A stretch of 64,000 nt of DNA from Pedobacter sp. FW305-3-2-15-E-R2A2 (GCF_038446955.1 NZ_CP151803.1:6448001-6512000), one strand, 5' to 3'. Positions 49,841 to 59,823 are shown, numbered from the stretch's first letter. Translations and numbers: made by a program. Notes: generated by a model from the sequence alone, not told the origin.

Positions 49841-51184
49841 TTACAATTCTTTTTTATTTCGGATATACAGGACGGAGATGGCTCCGAGGAGCATAAATAC
49901 CCCAGCCATTACAATGGCATAAATGGCTTTGCCATCGTAGAACTTTTCGACGATCATTCCACCGAAGAAACCATTAACGATTTGTGGCATCGTGATAAAG
50001 AAATTAAAAATCCCCATATAGACGCCCATTTTACGTGCAGGGATTGAGCTCGATAAGATGGCATAAGGCATAGACAGGATACTTCCCCAGGCCAGGCCAA
50101 TTCCAATCATAGAGAAGATCAGGTATTGTGGATTACTGATGAAATAAATAGACAGCAAACCGATCCCTCCTGCCGTTAAAGAGAAAGCATGTGCGATCTT
50201 CTTGCTGGTTATTTTGGCAATGGAGGGTAATAATAAAGCGTAGATGGCAGACACGCCATTGTAAATTCCAAAAAGGATTCCCACCCAGTTTCCTGCATCT
50301 GCAAATTTCACAGAAGAGGTATCACCGGGAGCTACTTTATAAATATGTTGTGCAATTGCCGGAGTCGTAAAGACCCACATTGAGAATAAGGCGAACCAGG
50401 AGAAAAACTGTACCAGTCCCAATTGTTTCATCGTTAGCGGCATTTTGGAGAAATCTGTAAAAATAGACATGATCCCTTTATTTTCCCCTTCAGAAGACTC
50501 ACCATGGTAGCGTTCCATCTCTTCCGGCGGATATTCTTTTGTCGTGATGACGGTCCACAAGATGGTGAACACCAATACCGCAGCACCTACATAAAAGGAA
50601 TAGATCACATTGTTCGGGATGTGTCCTTGCGCGGCCACCTTCGATACACCTAAATACTCAGAAAGAATATAAGGCAGCCAGGAACCGGCAATCGCTCCGG
50701 CACCAATCAGAAAGGTCTGCACGGAAAAGCCAAAACTCCTTTGCTCCTCGGGAAGCTTATCTCCCACCAGTGCGCGAAAAGGTTCCATTGCCACGTTAAT
50801 AGAAGCATCCATGATCATCAGCATTCCTGCACCAATGATGATTGGCGGTAAAAGACTAGCCATCACGGCCGAATTGGGCATGAGGATTAAAGCAAGGGCC
50901 GTTAATACCGCGCCGATCAGAAAGTAAGGTCTTCTCCTTCCGAACCTGTTCCAGGTCCGGTCACTGTAATAACCAATAATCGGTTGAACGATCATCCCTG
51001 TGAGCGGTGCTGCCAGCCAAAACAGAGAAAGATGTTCTACATCCGCTCCGTAGGTTTGCAGGATCCTGGAGGCATTTCCATTCTGTAAGGCAAATCCAAA
51101 CTGAATCCCGAAGAATCCCGCGCTCAGGTTAAATATTTGTAACGATGATAGTCTTGGTTTACTTACAGCAATTTTCTTTTCCAT
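49841..51184 (-). CDS. MFS transporter, SLC45/maltose type
   Basis: 447 residues, twelve predicted membrane helices. FGFALQNGNASRILQTYGA at the N-terminus, YYSDRTWNRFGRRRPYFLIG in the first cytoplasmic loop and IPARKMGVYMGIFNFFITMPQIV are typical of the SLC45-like sugar carriers found in Bacteroidetes maltose and starch loci. Predicted role: proton-coupled maltose or maltodextrin import across the inner membrane. Its place between two GH13 genes and after the GH65 gene supports this. Gaps are 12 and 25 nt. Confidence 0.9.
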   Translation of the reverse strand: MEKKIAVSKPRLSSLQIFNLSAGFFGIQFGFALQNGNASRILQTYGADVEHLSLFWLAAPLTGMIVQPIIGYYSDRTWNRFGRRRPYFLIGAVLTALALILMPNSAVMASLLPPIIIGAGMLMIMDASINVAMEPFRALVGDKLPEEQRSFGFSVQTFLIGAGAIAGSWLPYILSEYLGVSKVAAQGHIPNNVIYSFYVGAAVLVFTILWTVITTKEYPPEEMERYHGESSEGENKGIMSIFTDFSKMPLTMKQLGLVQFFSWFALFSMWVFTTPAIAQHIYKVAPGDTSSVKFADAGNWVGILFGIYNGVSAIYALLLPSIAKITSKKIAHAFSLTAGGIGLLSIYFISNPQYLIFSMIGIGLAWGSILSMPYAILSSSIPARKMGVYMGIFNFFITMPQIVNGFFGGMIVEKFYDGKAIYAIVMAGVFMLLGAISVLYIRNKKEL

Positions 51185-51196
51185 CGGGCAATTTTT

Positions 51197-52933
51197 TTAA
51201 AATTCTATGATTTGTGCCGTTCCCGGCAAGACCTTTAAAGATATAGATAGATTGGTATGGGCATTCACCGTTCCTGTTAATAAATCAACGGCCTGAGTAA
51301 TGTTACGTCCCTTCAGCAGGTTTTCGGGAACATTGAGCTCCTGGATGACCGATTGATTCCGGTCAAAATTGGCGACAACCAGCAGGCGTTGATTGCCGGA
51401 ATAACGGATAAACGCATAGGCCCTTTCTGTTTGCAGTGGAACCTCCAGGATATCGCCTTTCAGCACGGCTTCCGCAGTACCTGAAACTTTCATCAGTTGC
51501 TGATAGAAAGCCCTTAGTTTTTGTTGTTCCGGATTTAGAAGTCCACCGTCAAAAGCCCCTTTGTTCATCCATTTCTGATGTTCTGGAACACCCCAGTAAT
51601 CAAAGATGGTCGTTCTGTTATCCTCGCCACCAAAACCTTCAACTCCTTTGCCGGGTTCTCCAACTTCCTGTCCGAAATAAAGCATCACCGGACCGGCAGA
51701 TAACGTCGCCGAAACCACCATCGCCGGAATGGCATAAGCTGCATTTCCCGCGAAACCTGCAGAAGCAATTCTTTCTTCATCATGGTTTTCCAGAAAGCGA
51801 AGCATCTTGTCGCCAAAGCCGGCGCTTTCTACCTGCCACACCTTACTAATGTCTTTAACACTTGCTCCGGGCTCATTCCTGATTAATTTTTTTAAGCCGT
51901 CATATAATCCGACTTTATCATATAAGTAATCAAAATGACCCGTGTACAGGTATTCTTTATACACTGCCGGGTTGTAAGCTTCTCCTATAAAGATCAGGTT
52001 AGGGTATTGTTTTTTAACCTCTGGAATTACCCATACCCAAAAGGCTACGGGAACCATTTCGGCCATATCACAACGAAATCCATCTACGCCTTTTCCGGCC
52101 CAGTAAACCAGGATATCACGCATCTTTGTCCATACTGGAGGAATGGGCTCAAAATATTTCTTTTCTCCATTCCCATAATCGACACCATAGTTCAGTTTTA
52201 CTGTTTCATACCAATCGCCATTTGAAGGGCTTTGAGAAAACACATTGTTTCCCGTTGCTTTAGCTGGGTTCTCCTCAAACTGACCATCTTTCAACGCCGT
52301 TAAGGCGTTTGGCTGACCTTCATTTGCCGGAACGACAAAGGGTTTTCCGGGAACATAATAATAATCATTTGCAGGACTGAAGCTTTTATTTACATCATCA
52401 CGAAAGCCGAAGTCTTCTACTCCCGCGGGTTTCGCCAGGGAATGGTAATGACGGGCCACATGATTGGGCACAAAATCAATGAGAACTTTAAGCTCCTTTT
52501 GATGTGTACGGGAGATCAGGGCTTCAAACTCTGCCATTCGGTTTTTAACATCTACCGCCAGATCAGGATCTACATCATAATAATCTCTGATGGCATAAGG
52601 CGAGCCGGCCCGTCCTTTCACCACATCTGCATCATCAGGTTTAATGCCAAAAGCACTGTAATCCGTCAGACTTGCATGGGCAACGACCCCGGTATACCAA
52701 ACGTGAGTAACGCTCAATTCTTTCAGTCCATCCAAAGCTTTAAAACTGATGTCGTTAAACTTGCCTGTTCCATTCTGTTCGATGGTCCCGTAGGCGATGT
52801 TCTTGCTTTGCTGATTGCCGAATAAACGGGGCAGCAACTGATAAATGATGGGTTTGCTTTGTGCCATGCTCATATCGGAAGATCCTATATACATCAATAC
52901 GATCAAAGTAATATTTCTGAAACTTTTGCTCAT
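51197..52933 (-). CDS. Exported GH13 alpha-amylase family enzyme
   Basis: 578 residues with an N-terminal signal peptide of about 24 residues (after MSMAQ). GH13 barrel: VWYTGVVAHAS, LIDFVPNHVARHYH, nucleophile D289 (GFRCDMAEM), acid E318 (FIGEAY) and D385 (NHDEERI). A C-terminal beta domain is present. Predicted periplasmic alpha-glucosidase or alpha-amylase acting on maltodextrins. Its ATG overlaps the GH65 gene stop as ATGA, so the two are translationally coupled. Confidence 0.92.
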   Translation of the reverse strand: MSKSFRNITLIVLMYIGSSDMSMAQSKPIIYQLLPRLFGNQQSKNIAYGTIEQNGTGKFNDISFKALDGLKELSVTHVWYTGVVAHASLTDYSAFGIKPDDADVVKGRAGSPYAIRDYYDVDPDLAVDVKNRMAEFEALISRTHQKELKVLIDFVPNHVARHYHSLAKPAGVEDFGFRDDVNKSFSPANDYYYVPGKPFVVPANEGQPNALTALKDGQFEENPAKATGNNVFSQSPSNGDWYETVKLNYGVDYGNGEKKYFEPIPPVWTKMRDILVYWAGKGVDGFRCDMAEMVPVAFWVWVIPEVKKQYPNLIFIGEAYNPAVYKEYLYTGHFDYLYDKVGLYDGLKKLIRNEPGASVKDISKVWQVESAGFGDKMLRFLENHDEERIASAGFAGNAAYAIPAMVVSATLSAGPVMLYFGQEVGEPGKGVEGFGGEDNRTTIFDYWGVPEHQKWMNKGAFDGGLLNPEQQKLRAFYQQLMKVSGTAEAVLKGDILEVPLQTERAYAFIRYSGNQRLLVVANFDRNQSVIQELNVPENLLKGRNITQAVDLLTGTVNAHTNLSISLKVLPGTAQIIEF

Positions 52934-55245
52934 GCCAGGGCTCCTTTATAGGAAATCACTTTTTCTCCATGAGGGACAGGATAAGCCTGATTAAAGACCA
53001 CAATCTGTAATTCCTGATCTGAATTGTTCCGGATGCTGATCTGATCTGCGGTTATGCTCACTTTTAACTGCACTCCTCTAAAGCCAATGCTGAAAGAAAA
53101 GGCATTCCAGTTTTTAGGTAAAAACGGTTGAAATACCAATTGTCCGTTACGCACGCGCATTCCAGCAAAACCTTCTACCACGCTCATCCAGGTACCAGCC
53201 ATAGAAGTAATGTGTAATCCATCTTCTGTATCGTTATTATAATCGTCGAGATCCAGGCGGGCAGTACGCAGGTAAAATTCATAAGCTTTCTCTTCATCAT
53301 TCAGCTTTGCGGCTAAAATGCTGTGTACACAAGGTGATAATGAACTCTCATGCACCGTTCTGCTTTCATAGAAATTGAAATTCTTACGAAGCGTTTCCAG
53401 GTCATATTCCTCTTCAAAGAAGTACATACCCTGTAATACATCCGCTTGTTTGATAAAGCAGGAACGTAAGATCCTATCCCAGCTCCACTTCTGGTTTAGC
53501 GGGCGCTCTGCCGCCGGCAAGTCTTTAACTAAAATTTGGTCCTTGTCCAGGAAGCCATCCTGCTGTAGGAAAACTCCAGTTTTCTCATCAAAAGGATAAT
53601 ACATTTGTTCGGCTACTGAAGTCCAGTCCTGAAACTCCTGTGCTTCCTGAAGACCAGTTTTTTGGAGGATCTTCAGGTATTGCTCCGGGGCCTGTTCTTT
53701 TACTTTCGCCGCAGCGGCAATCGTATATTTTAAACACCAGGCCGCCAATTTGTTGGTATACCAGTTGTTGTTAATGTTGTTCTCATACTCATTTGGGCCG
53801 GTTACACCGAGCATCACAAATTTGTTCTTATCTGCACTCCAGTTCACCCTTTGTTTCCAGAAACGGGCAATGCCGATCAGGACTTCCAGTCCATATTGTG
53901 CCAGGTAACTCTCCTCACCGGTATATCTGATATAGTTAAAAATGGCAAAAGCGATGGCTCCGTTTCTATGAATTTCTTCAAAGGTGATTTCCCATTCATT
54001 ATGGCATTCTTCGCCATTCATAGTCACCATTGGATAAAGGGCAGCCCCATCTTTAAATCCTAGTTTAGCTGCATTTTCTATCGCTTTATCCAGGTGCTTG
54101 TAGCGGTAAACCAATAGGTTTTTAGCCACTTCTTCCGGAGCTACAGACAGGTAAAAAGGAATACAATAAGCTTCCGTATCCCAATACGTAGAACCTCCGT
54201 ATTTTTCGCCGGTAAAGCCTTTAGGTCCGATATTTAAACGGGCATCTTTTCCGGTATAGGTTTGGTTCAGCTGGAAAATATTAAAACGGATGGCCTGTTG
54301 AGCTGCAACATCACCTTCAATAATGATGTCGCCTTCCTCCCATTTCTTTGCCCATGCTTCCGCTTGTTCTTTCCACAATTGTGAGAAACCTTTAGCCGAT
54401 GCCATGTCGATCCTCAGTTTTGCTTCATTTAGCAATTGTTCTTTATCATAATTCTCGGAAGAAAGGTTCGCCACAATTTTATAAAGGTCGATGTGCCCGC
54501 CTTGTGTCAGGTTGGAGGTTGCAGTTTGTCCCAGATATTTTTCTTTGCTGACCTGTTTTAATTCCTGCGATGCTCCGTTGTTCAATAGGGTAGTCCGGCT
54601 CACCGTACAAACTTCAAAGGCTGTTTTTTTAGTCCGCAATACCAGATAATCGGTATTTTCCTCTTGCTTTTGACTCACCTGGTCCCAGAACTTTTCATCG
54701 TAATTGGAATCCTGATTTTTCACATCTCCATCCAGGAAGGAAGTCAGCTGAACAGCTGCGTCAAAATTGATGGCAGAAAGACGGTAATGTAAAGCCCCAA
54801 CCTCATCATCGGCAATGCTGCAAAAACGAATGGCTTCTACGGCTATGATTTTTCCGCTTTTCAGTTCTGCTCTGAAACTCCGGCTCAATGTTCCTTCTTT
54901 CATGTTTAGGATCCGTTTAAATTCGGTTACCTTACAGGTATTCAGGTCTAAGATTTCGTCTCCAATCCGAATATGAATTCCAATCCAGTTGGTGGCATTC
55001 AGGACTTTCGCAAAATACTCCGGATAGCCATTTTTCCACCAGCCTACTCTTGTTTTGTCCGGATAATATACGCCGGCTACATAGTTCCCCTGCAAAGTTT
55101 CTCCGGAATAGCTTTCTTCAAAATTGGCACGTTGCCCCATGCGGCCATTGCCAATACTAAATAAACTCTCTGATATCTTATTCAAATGAGGATCAAAACC
55201 TTCCTCAATAATATTCCACTCGTCTGCTTTTATGTAATTCTTCAT
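52930..55245 (-). CDS. GH65 glycoside phosphorylase, probable maltose phosphorylase
   Basis: 771 residues, no signal peptide, so cytoplasmic. Domains in family order: N-terminal beta-super-sandwich (about 1-260), helical linker, (alpha/alpha)6 barrel (about 320-690) and a C-terminal beta domain. YWDTEAYCIPFY and VTGPNEYEN, with general acid E486, match the GH65 phosphorylases; maltose phosphorylase of Lactobacillus brevis has Glu487 at this point. Product beta-glucose-1-phosphate fits the adjacent pgmB. Kojibiose or trehalose phosphorylase remain possible, but the starch context favours maltose. Confidence 0.93.
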   Translation of the reverse strand: MKNYIKADEWNIIEEGFDPHLNKISESLFSIGNGRMGQRANFEESYSGETLQGNYVAGVYYPDKTRVGWWKNGYPEYFAKVLNATNWIGIHIRIGDEILDLNTCKVTEFKRILNMKEGTLSRSFRAELKSGKIIAVEAIRFCSIADDEVGALHYRLSAINFDAAVQLTSFLDGDVKNQDSNYDEKFWDQVSQKQEENTDYLVLRTKKTAFEVCTVSRTTLLNNGASQELKQVSKEKYLGQTATSNLTQGGHIDLYKIVANLSSENYDKEQLLNEAKLRIDMASAKGFSQLWKEQAEAWAKKWEEGDIIIEGDVAAQQAIRFNIFQLNQTYTGKDARLNIGPKGFTGEKYGGSTYWDTEAYCIPFYLSVAPEEVAKNLLVYRYKHLDKAIENAAKLGFKDGAALYPMVTMNGEECHNEWEITFEEIHRNGAIAFAIFNYIRYTGEESYLAQYGLEVLIGIARFWKQRVNWSADKNKFVMLGVTGPNEYENNINNNWYTNKLAAWCLKYTIAAAAKVKEQAPEQYLKILQKTGLQEAQEFQDWTSVAEQMYYPFDEKTGVFLQQDGFLDKDQILVKDLPAAERPLNQKWSWDRILRSCFIKQADVLQGMYFFEEEYDLETLRKNFNFYESRTVHESSLSPCVHSILAAKLNDEEKAYEFYLRTARLDLDDYNNDTEDGLHITSMAGTWMSVVEGFAGMRVRNGQLVFQPFLPKNWNAFSFSIGFRGVQLKVSITADQISIRNNSDQELQIVVFNQAYPVPHGEKVISYKGALA

Positions 55246-55291
55246 CTTATATACTGCTCTGGTATTCCGGGGGTGATTGAACCGGTTTACG

Positions 55292-55975
55292 TTATCCTTT
55301 ATCTGTGCTCAGACTTTTCAGTCTTTCAATTTCTGTTACGGTAATTTCTGATAGGTCTTTGATGACGATATCTGATCCGGGAAGGTTTTCTATGGTCCCT
55401 ATTCCTACCACTTTCATTCCTGCGGCAATTGCGGCCTGTACTCCGGCAGCAGCATCTTCAAAAACCACGCAATCTGCCTCCGCTGCATTCAACAATTCCG
55501 CAGCTTTCAGGAAAACCTCCGGGTCTGGTTTGGAAGTCGTCACGGAATTTCCATCTACAATGGCATCAAAGAAATGGGTCAATGCTGTGCGTTCCAGAAT
55601 GAGGGAAGAGTTCTTGCTGGCAGATCCTAGGGCAATCCTTACGCCCTTCAATTTAAGCTCCTGCAGAAGCTGCAGCGAACCTGGCAATAGTTCTGCTTCG
55701 GTCATTTTGCTGATCATGGCCACATACCATTCGTTTTTTCTGGCTGCCAGCACTTCCTTTTCTTCGGCAGACCGCTCTACTCCTCCCCATTGGAGGATCA
55801 TGTCTAATGAACGCATCCGGTTTACGCCCTTCAGCTGCTCATTTTGGTGTTCTGTGAAGTCGAAGCCCATGGAATTGGCCAGTTGTTTCCAGGCCTTGTA
55901 ATGATAAACTGCAGTGTCTACCAGTACCCCATCCAGGTCAAATATGCAGGCGATATGTTGTTTGATTTCTTGCAT
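55292..55975 (-). CDS. pgmB: Beta-phosphoglucomutase
   Basis: 227 residues, HAD superfamily with a small helical cap. Motif I is FDLDGVLVDT with nucleophile D13 and acid D15; the cap motif KGVNRMRSLD and motif II/III regions GSASKNS and FEDAAAGVQAA are clear. Converts beta-glucose-1-phosphate to glucose-6-phosphate, completing maltose phosphorolysis with the GH65 enzyme 46 nt downstream. Its start follows the SusA-like gene stop with no gap. Confidence 0.94.
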   Translation of the reverse strand: MQEIKQHIACIFDLDGVLVDTAVYHYKAWKQLANSMGFDFTEHQNEQLKGVNRMRSLDMILQWGGVERSAEEKEVLAARKNEWYVAMISKMTEAELLPGSLQLLQELKLKGVRIALGSASKNSSLILERTALTHFFDAIVDGNSVTTSKPDPEVFLKAAELLNAAEADCVVFEDAAAGVQAAIAAGMKVVGIGTIENLPGSDIVIKDLSEITVTEIERLKSLSTDKG

Positions 55976-57823
55976 TTAGTTTAATTCAAGTACCAATGTG
56001 CCTTTTGCAGGCACAGCAATGGTTTTTAAGGTATTCAATTGTTCTTTTGTAATGATATTGATGGCAGTCGTTGCGCCAGACATACGCTCGGCAAACCTTG
56101 CTGTTTCCAGGCTTTTGGCCTGATCATCTCCGTTGACGATGACCATTACGGTCTTGCCACCTCCAGGCAGATACCTGAAATAAGTATACACGCCATTTTC
56201 AGGTACGTATTGCATCATTTTACCGTTTTGTAATGCAGGACTATTTTTTCTATAATTTGCGAGGGTACGGAAATAGTTCCAGGCTTCATTTTCCTGTGGA
56301 GTACGCCCTGCTGCAGTAAACTTATCAGATTTATCACCCGCCCATCCGCCAGGGAAATCGGAACGGACCAGTCCGTCAGGATTGGAATAATTTTTCATCA
56401 GGATTTCTGTTCCATAATAGACCTGAGGGATTCCGCGAAGGGTAAGTAAGAGGGCCATTCCTGATTTGTATTTATTCAGGTCTTCGTTGACCATAGAATA
56501 AAAGCGGCTCATGTCATGGTTGTCCAGGAAGATGACATTACGATCTGCATCCTGGTAAAGGAAATCCTGGGCAATGGTCGTGTACAAGCGGAATACGCCA
56601 TCTGTCCAACCTGACTTGCCATTCAAAGCTTCATAGATCGCATTCTTCATCACCGCATCAGTAACACCGGGTAATTCGGTATCAAAACCTCTGCTCACCG
56701 TGTTTCCTCCGGTAAAATAAGCCTGTGCTGCAGCAGAGTTGACCAATGTTTCTCCAAAGATGGATAGCGTCGGAAATTCTGCCTTTATTTTGTTGGCCCA
56801 GTCTTTCATATATTCCGGATCATTGTAGGGATAGGTATCCAGTCTGAGTCCGTCAATACCGGCATATTCTACCCACCAGATGTGATTTTGAGTGATGTAA
56901 TTCTGTACGTAAGGATTTCTCTGGTTAAAATCCGGCATGGTGGGTACGAACCAGCCATCCAGCATTTTCTTTTGATCTGCTTTTGAAGCATGAGGGTCCA
57001 TTACGGGCTCATCGCGATAGCTGGTCTGGGTAAACACCGGCCATTCGTTGACCCAATTTTTCATTGGCATATCTTTGAAGAACCAATGTTCGGTTCCCAT
57101 ATGGTTGTGTACAATATCCTTTACGATCTTCATCCCCTTTTCATGCAGTTGATCTACCAGTGTTTTGTAGAGCGCTAAGCTGCCGTACCTTGGGTCTATT
57201 TTATAATGGTCCGTAGCGGCATATCCATGATAGGATGCCAATGACATGTCGTTTTCAATTTCCGGAGTCATCCATAGGGTAGTTATCCCAAGGTCTTTCA
57301 GGTAATCCAACTTGTTGATCACGCCCTGTAAATCGCCACCATGGCGGTAATACATAGAATCACGGTTCAACTTCGTCTCTTTCATCCCCTTTACGATGTC
57401 GTTCTTCGGATCTCCGTTAGAGAAACGATCCGGCATCAGTAAATAGATCAGGTCTTTATTGGTTACTGCCTGAATCCTGTTGGCATTTTGAATCCTTTCT
57501 TTTAATTCATAGCTATTTTCAAATCTTTTCTTTCCATTGAGAAAAAAGCCAATGGTCATTTTACCTGCTTTCGCGGCTGCAGAAATCTCAAGATCTGCAA
57601 ACAGGTAATTTGGGTTTTCTACTTTATGTACTTCCAGTAGTTTTACGCCAGGATAATTAATCCGGACCTCATATGCTGCAATTTGATTTCCATGAATCAG
57701 GAGCTGAAGTTTAGGATTGTGCATCCCCACCCACCAGTTCATTGGTTCGATGCGTTCTAATTTGGATTGCGCAAAAACAGTGCTGGAAAGAAGTAAAAAG
57801 AAAATAAATGAAAATCGTCTCAT
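55976..57823 (-). CDS. SusA-like GH13 neopullulanase, exported
   Basis: 615 residues from ATG 57821-57823, giving a signal peptide (MRRFSFIFFLLLSSTVFAQ). An earlier in-frame ATG at 57872-57874 lies inside a hairpin stem and would put 17 residues before the signal, so it is rejected. N-terminal cyclomaltodextrinase-type domain (about 20-120, WWVGMHNPKLQLLIHG), GH13 barrel (about 130-530: GGDLQGVINKLDYL, DIVHNHMG) with D329, E358 and D437 as catalytic residues. Predicted to degrade imported maltodextrins in the periplasm. Confidence 0.92.
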   Translation of the reverse strand: MRRFSFIFFLLLSSTVFAQSKLERIEPMNWWVGMHNPKLQLLIHGNQIAAYEVRINYPGVKLLEVHKVENPNYLFADLEISAAAKAGKMTIGFFLNGKKRFENSYELKERIQNANRIQAVTNKDLIYLLMPDRFSNGDPKNDIVKGMKETKLNRDSMYYRHGGDLQGVINKLDYLKDLGITTLWMTPEIENDMSLASYHGYAATDHYKIDPRYGSLALYKTLVDQLHEKGMKIVKDIVHNHMGTEHWFFKDMPMKNWVNEWPVFTQTSYRDEPVMDPHASKADQKKMLDGWFVPTMPDFNQRNPYVQNYITQNHIWWVEYAGIDGLRLDTYPYNDPEYMKDWANKIKAEFPTLSIFGETLVNSAAAQAYFTGGNTVSRGFDTELPGVTDAVMKNAIYEALNGKSGWTDGVFRLYTTIAQDFLYQDADRNVIFLDNHDMSRFYSMVNEDLNKYKSGMALLLTLRGIPQVYYGTEILMKNYSNPDGLVRSDFPGGWAGDKSDKFTAAGRTPQENEAWNYFRTLANYRKNSPALQNGKMMQYVPENGVYTYFRYLPGGGKTVMVIVNGDDQAKSLETARFAERMSGATTAINIITKEQLNTLKTIAVPAKGTLVLELN

Positions 57824-57849
57824 GCTTAAAAAAATCAGGAAGGAATTGA

Positions 57850-57872
57850 GGAGACCGGATTTACCGGTCTCC
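57850..57872 (-). promoter_or_regulatory. Intercistronic hairpin between the SusE-like and SusA-like genes
   Basis: GGAGACCGG (57850-57858) and CCGGTCTCC (57864-57872), loop ATTTA: a perfect, GC-rich 9-bp stem right after the SusE-like stop. No U-run follows on the minus strand, so it is more likely a stability or attenuation element than a full terminator. Confidence 0.65.
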
Positions 57873-57880
57873 ATAACTAT

Positions 57881-59020
57881 TTAGTTTTTTACTACAGTAT
57901 ATTTTTTGTTAACCTCATCGAGGGTAATGGTATACATGGCTGTTTCAGAAATGGAGATGTTATCACCACCAAGGTCACTGCCATTAGGAGAACCTCCATA
58001 ATTTACATCCCAGCTTCCTTTCTTAGGGATAAACTTAAAACCTCCTGGCTTCAGTTCCAGAGTAATCGACCATTTCCCCTCTCCCAAAGCCGTCATTTCA
58101 GGAATAGAAGCGTTGCCTGTGGAATTGTCCCAACCTCCAGGTGTCGCATCACCGATCAGATACATGGTCAGTTTTGTTCCACGCTTAATCACGATGTCAT
58201 TTGAATAGTCAGCAAACTTTTTAAAAGCTCCTGAATTTGCCTCTACGTTCCATTTCAAACTGTCAAGATGAGTCCGGTCTGTTAGTCCTGCTGCTTTCAT
58301 CGCTATATCAAGATCGCTATAGCTGATAGAAAGTGTACTGTCAGCACCATTATTCGCTGCAGTAAACTCCATTAAAGGACTGTTAAAATCACCACCATTC
58401 TTAATGAATTTTACTTTATAAGTGATGTTGCCAGCAGGTTTACCAGCAAAAGATTTCTGCCATTTGAACTTCAAAAATTCAGCCGAGGAAAGAGATTCTA
58501 TAGAGATCACATCAAATGATGATGCCGGGCTATAGAGTGCAAAGTTGGATGCGCCATCTCCAAAACGGGTGATGGAAAGGTTAAATGTTTCTGCGGCGCG
58601 AATGCTGACACTTCCGTTCTTTGCAACAATGGTCCAGATCAAGTCTGTTTTTAGCCCTTCTGCAATACCTTTTGCTTTTAATGCATCATCCAATGCTTTC
58701 TGACTAATGGTCAGTTTATTGGTCAATCCTTTATTGTCTGAAGGAATTTCCAGTAATGGAGCATCAAGGGATCCCGTTTTAAGCGCTGCGATCCAGGTAT
58801 AGGTTGGTGCTGTATTTACACCAGGCAAGGCTGCAGTCCAGTCGATCACAACCTGTTGATCAGGTGTGGCAGAATTCAGGATCAGCATTGCATTTTTTTC
58901 AGGAGCTTTCAGGCTAAAGTTCCCCAGGGCCTCCCCCTTTATCGTATTGTCAAATTCGTTTCTTTTACACCCTGTAATTGCAATTACGGCAATGATGACC
59001 AGGCTTAGTATTTTCTTCAT
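57881..59020 (-). CDS. SusE/SusF-family starch-binding lipoprotein
   Basis: 379 residues. Lipobox ITGC with Cys18. An N-terminal SusE-like Ig domain (about 35-150), a second similar domain (about 160-265), and a C-terminal starch-binding module (about 275-375, MYLIGDATPGGWDN, KFIPKKGSWDVNYGG) rich in aromatic residues. Two Ig-type and one binding module fit SusE more than SusF. Surface lipoprotein that holds starch near SusC/SusD. Nine nt after the preceding gene, in one operon. Confidence 0.88.
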   Translation of the reverse strand: MKKILSLVIIAVIAITGCKRNEFDNTIKGEALGNFSLKAPEKNAMLILNSATPDQQVVIDWTAALPGVNTAPTYTWIAALKTGSLDAPLLEIPSDNKGLTNKLTISQKALDDALKAKGIAEGLKTDLIWTIVAKNGSVSIRAAETFNLSITRFGDGASNFALYSPASSFDVISIESLSSAEFLKFKWQKSFAGKPAGNITYKVKFIKNGGDFNSPLMEFTAANNGADSTLSISYSDLDIAMKAAGLTDRTHLDSLKWNVEANSGAFKKFADYSNDIVIKRGTKLTMYLIGDATPGGWDNSTGNASIPEMTALGEGKWSITLELKPGGFKFIPKKGSWDVNYGGSPNGSDLGGDNISISETAMYTITLDEVNKKYTVVKN

Positions 59021-59029
59021 GATTGCGTG

Positions 59030-59812
59030 TTATTTAAGATCCAGAAATACAACCTCAGCCTCTTCGGTAGTATAAGGAACCGTTGAGCCATTCACATCTT
59101 TTACAGTTCCGGTAAAACTGTATACTGCTTTATTTACAACCTTCCCTTCGGGAATACCGAACAATATTTCCGGTAAGAAAGTATAGCCAAAAGAGCCGTC
59201 TTTTTGTTTAACGATCGGCAGTCCTTTCTTTTCTGGTCCGACAAGCTGTCCAGCCGCGTCCAGTATTCTGATATTGATACTGGTTGGAGAAAAACGTTGG
59301 TTATTCGGACTTGCAGTATAGCGTTGATCCAGATAAAGACTCAAAGCATCATACTGACTGGTGCGTAGCGGGAAGTTTCTGAACAATGTAGGTACAAACA
59401 GAATCGGGGAAAACTTCGTAGGTGTATAATCTTCAGATTGGATTCCTCCATCTTTTGTTTTCACCAGAAAGCTAAAAGGCTTGCCGATGATGTCTGATGC
59501 TCCCTTATTATAAAACGTAGTTCCGACAAATATGTATTTCCATTTATCATCAGCCACTTTAGTAAACTTCGCGATATCCGGAGAACTCGTCCAGCTGGTA
59601 TTCGTGATGGCATCTCCAGGACCGAAAGCCCAGATATAAGGTTCCTTTCCTGCCAGGGAAGAGCCGGCAAGATCAATCTCAAGGACCACTTCATCTTCCG
59701 GTGTAAAGACACCGGGAGTAACCGTATATTTTATCTGCGCCTTCTGCGCTTGCGCAGTAATGCCAATCAAACAGAAAAAGGCAATCAGCGATAATTTGTA
59801 AATTCTTTTCAT
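59030..59812 (-). CDS. Exported protein of the starch locus, unrecognised
   Basis: 260 residues. Clear signal peptide (MKRIYKLSLIAFFCLIGITAQAQ) without a lipobox cysteine, so soluble or barrel-associated. The mature part is mostly beta-strand and contains two similar-looking segments ending in PFSFLVKTKDGG and VYSFTGTVKDVNG. It is rich in Tyr and Trp (PYIWAFGPG, WKYIFVGTTFY), as carbohydrate-binding modules often are. I recognise no family. Placement between the small lipoprotein and the SusE-like gene implies a role in starch binding or uptake (inference). Confidence 0.8.
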   Translation of the reverse strand: MKRIYKLSLIAFFCLIGITAQAQKAQIKYTVTPGVFTPEDEVVLEIDLAGSSLAGKEPYIWAFGPGDAITNTSWTSSPDIAKFTKVADDKWKYIFVGTTFYNKGASDIIGKPFSFLVKTKDGGIQSEDYTPTKFSPILFVPTLFRNFPLRTSQYDALSLYLDQRYTASPNNQRFSPTSINIRILDAAGQLVGPEKKGLPIVKQKDGSFGYTFLPEILFGIPEGKVVNKAVYSFTGTVKDVNGSTVPYTTEEAEVVFLDLK

Positions 59813-59823
59813 TTTATAACTGT

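Noticed and set aside
57824..57874. Earlier ATG for the SusA-like gene
   Set aside because: It lies within the hairpin stem and would bury the signal peptide behind 17 residues.
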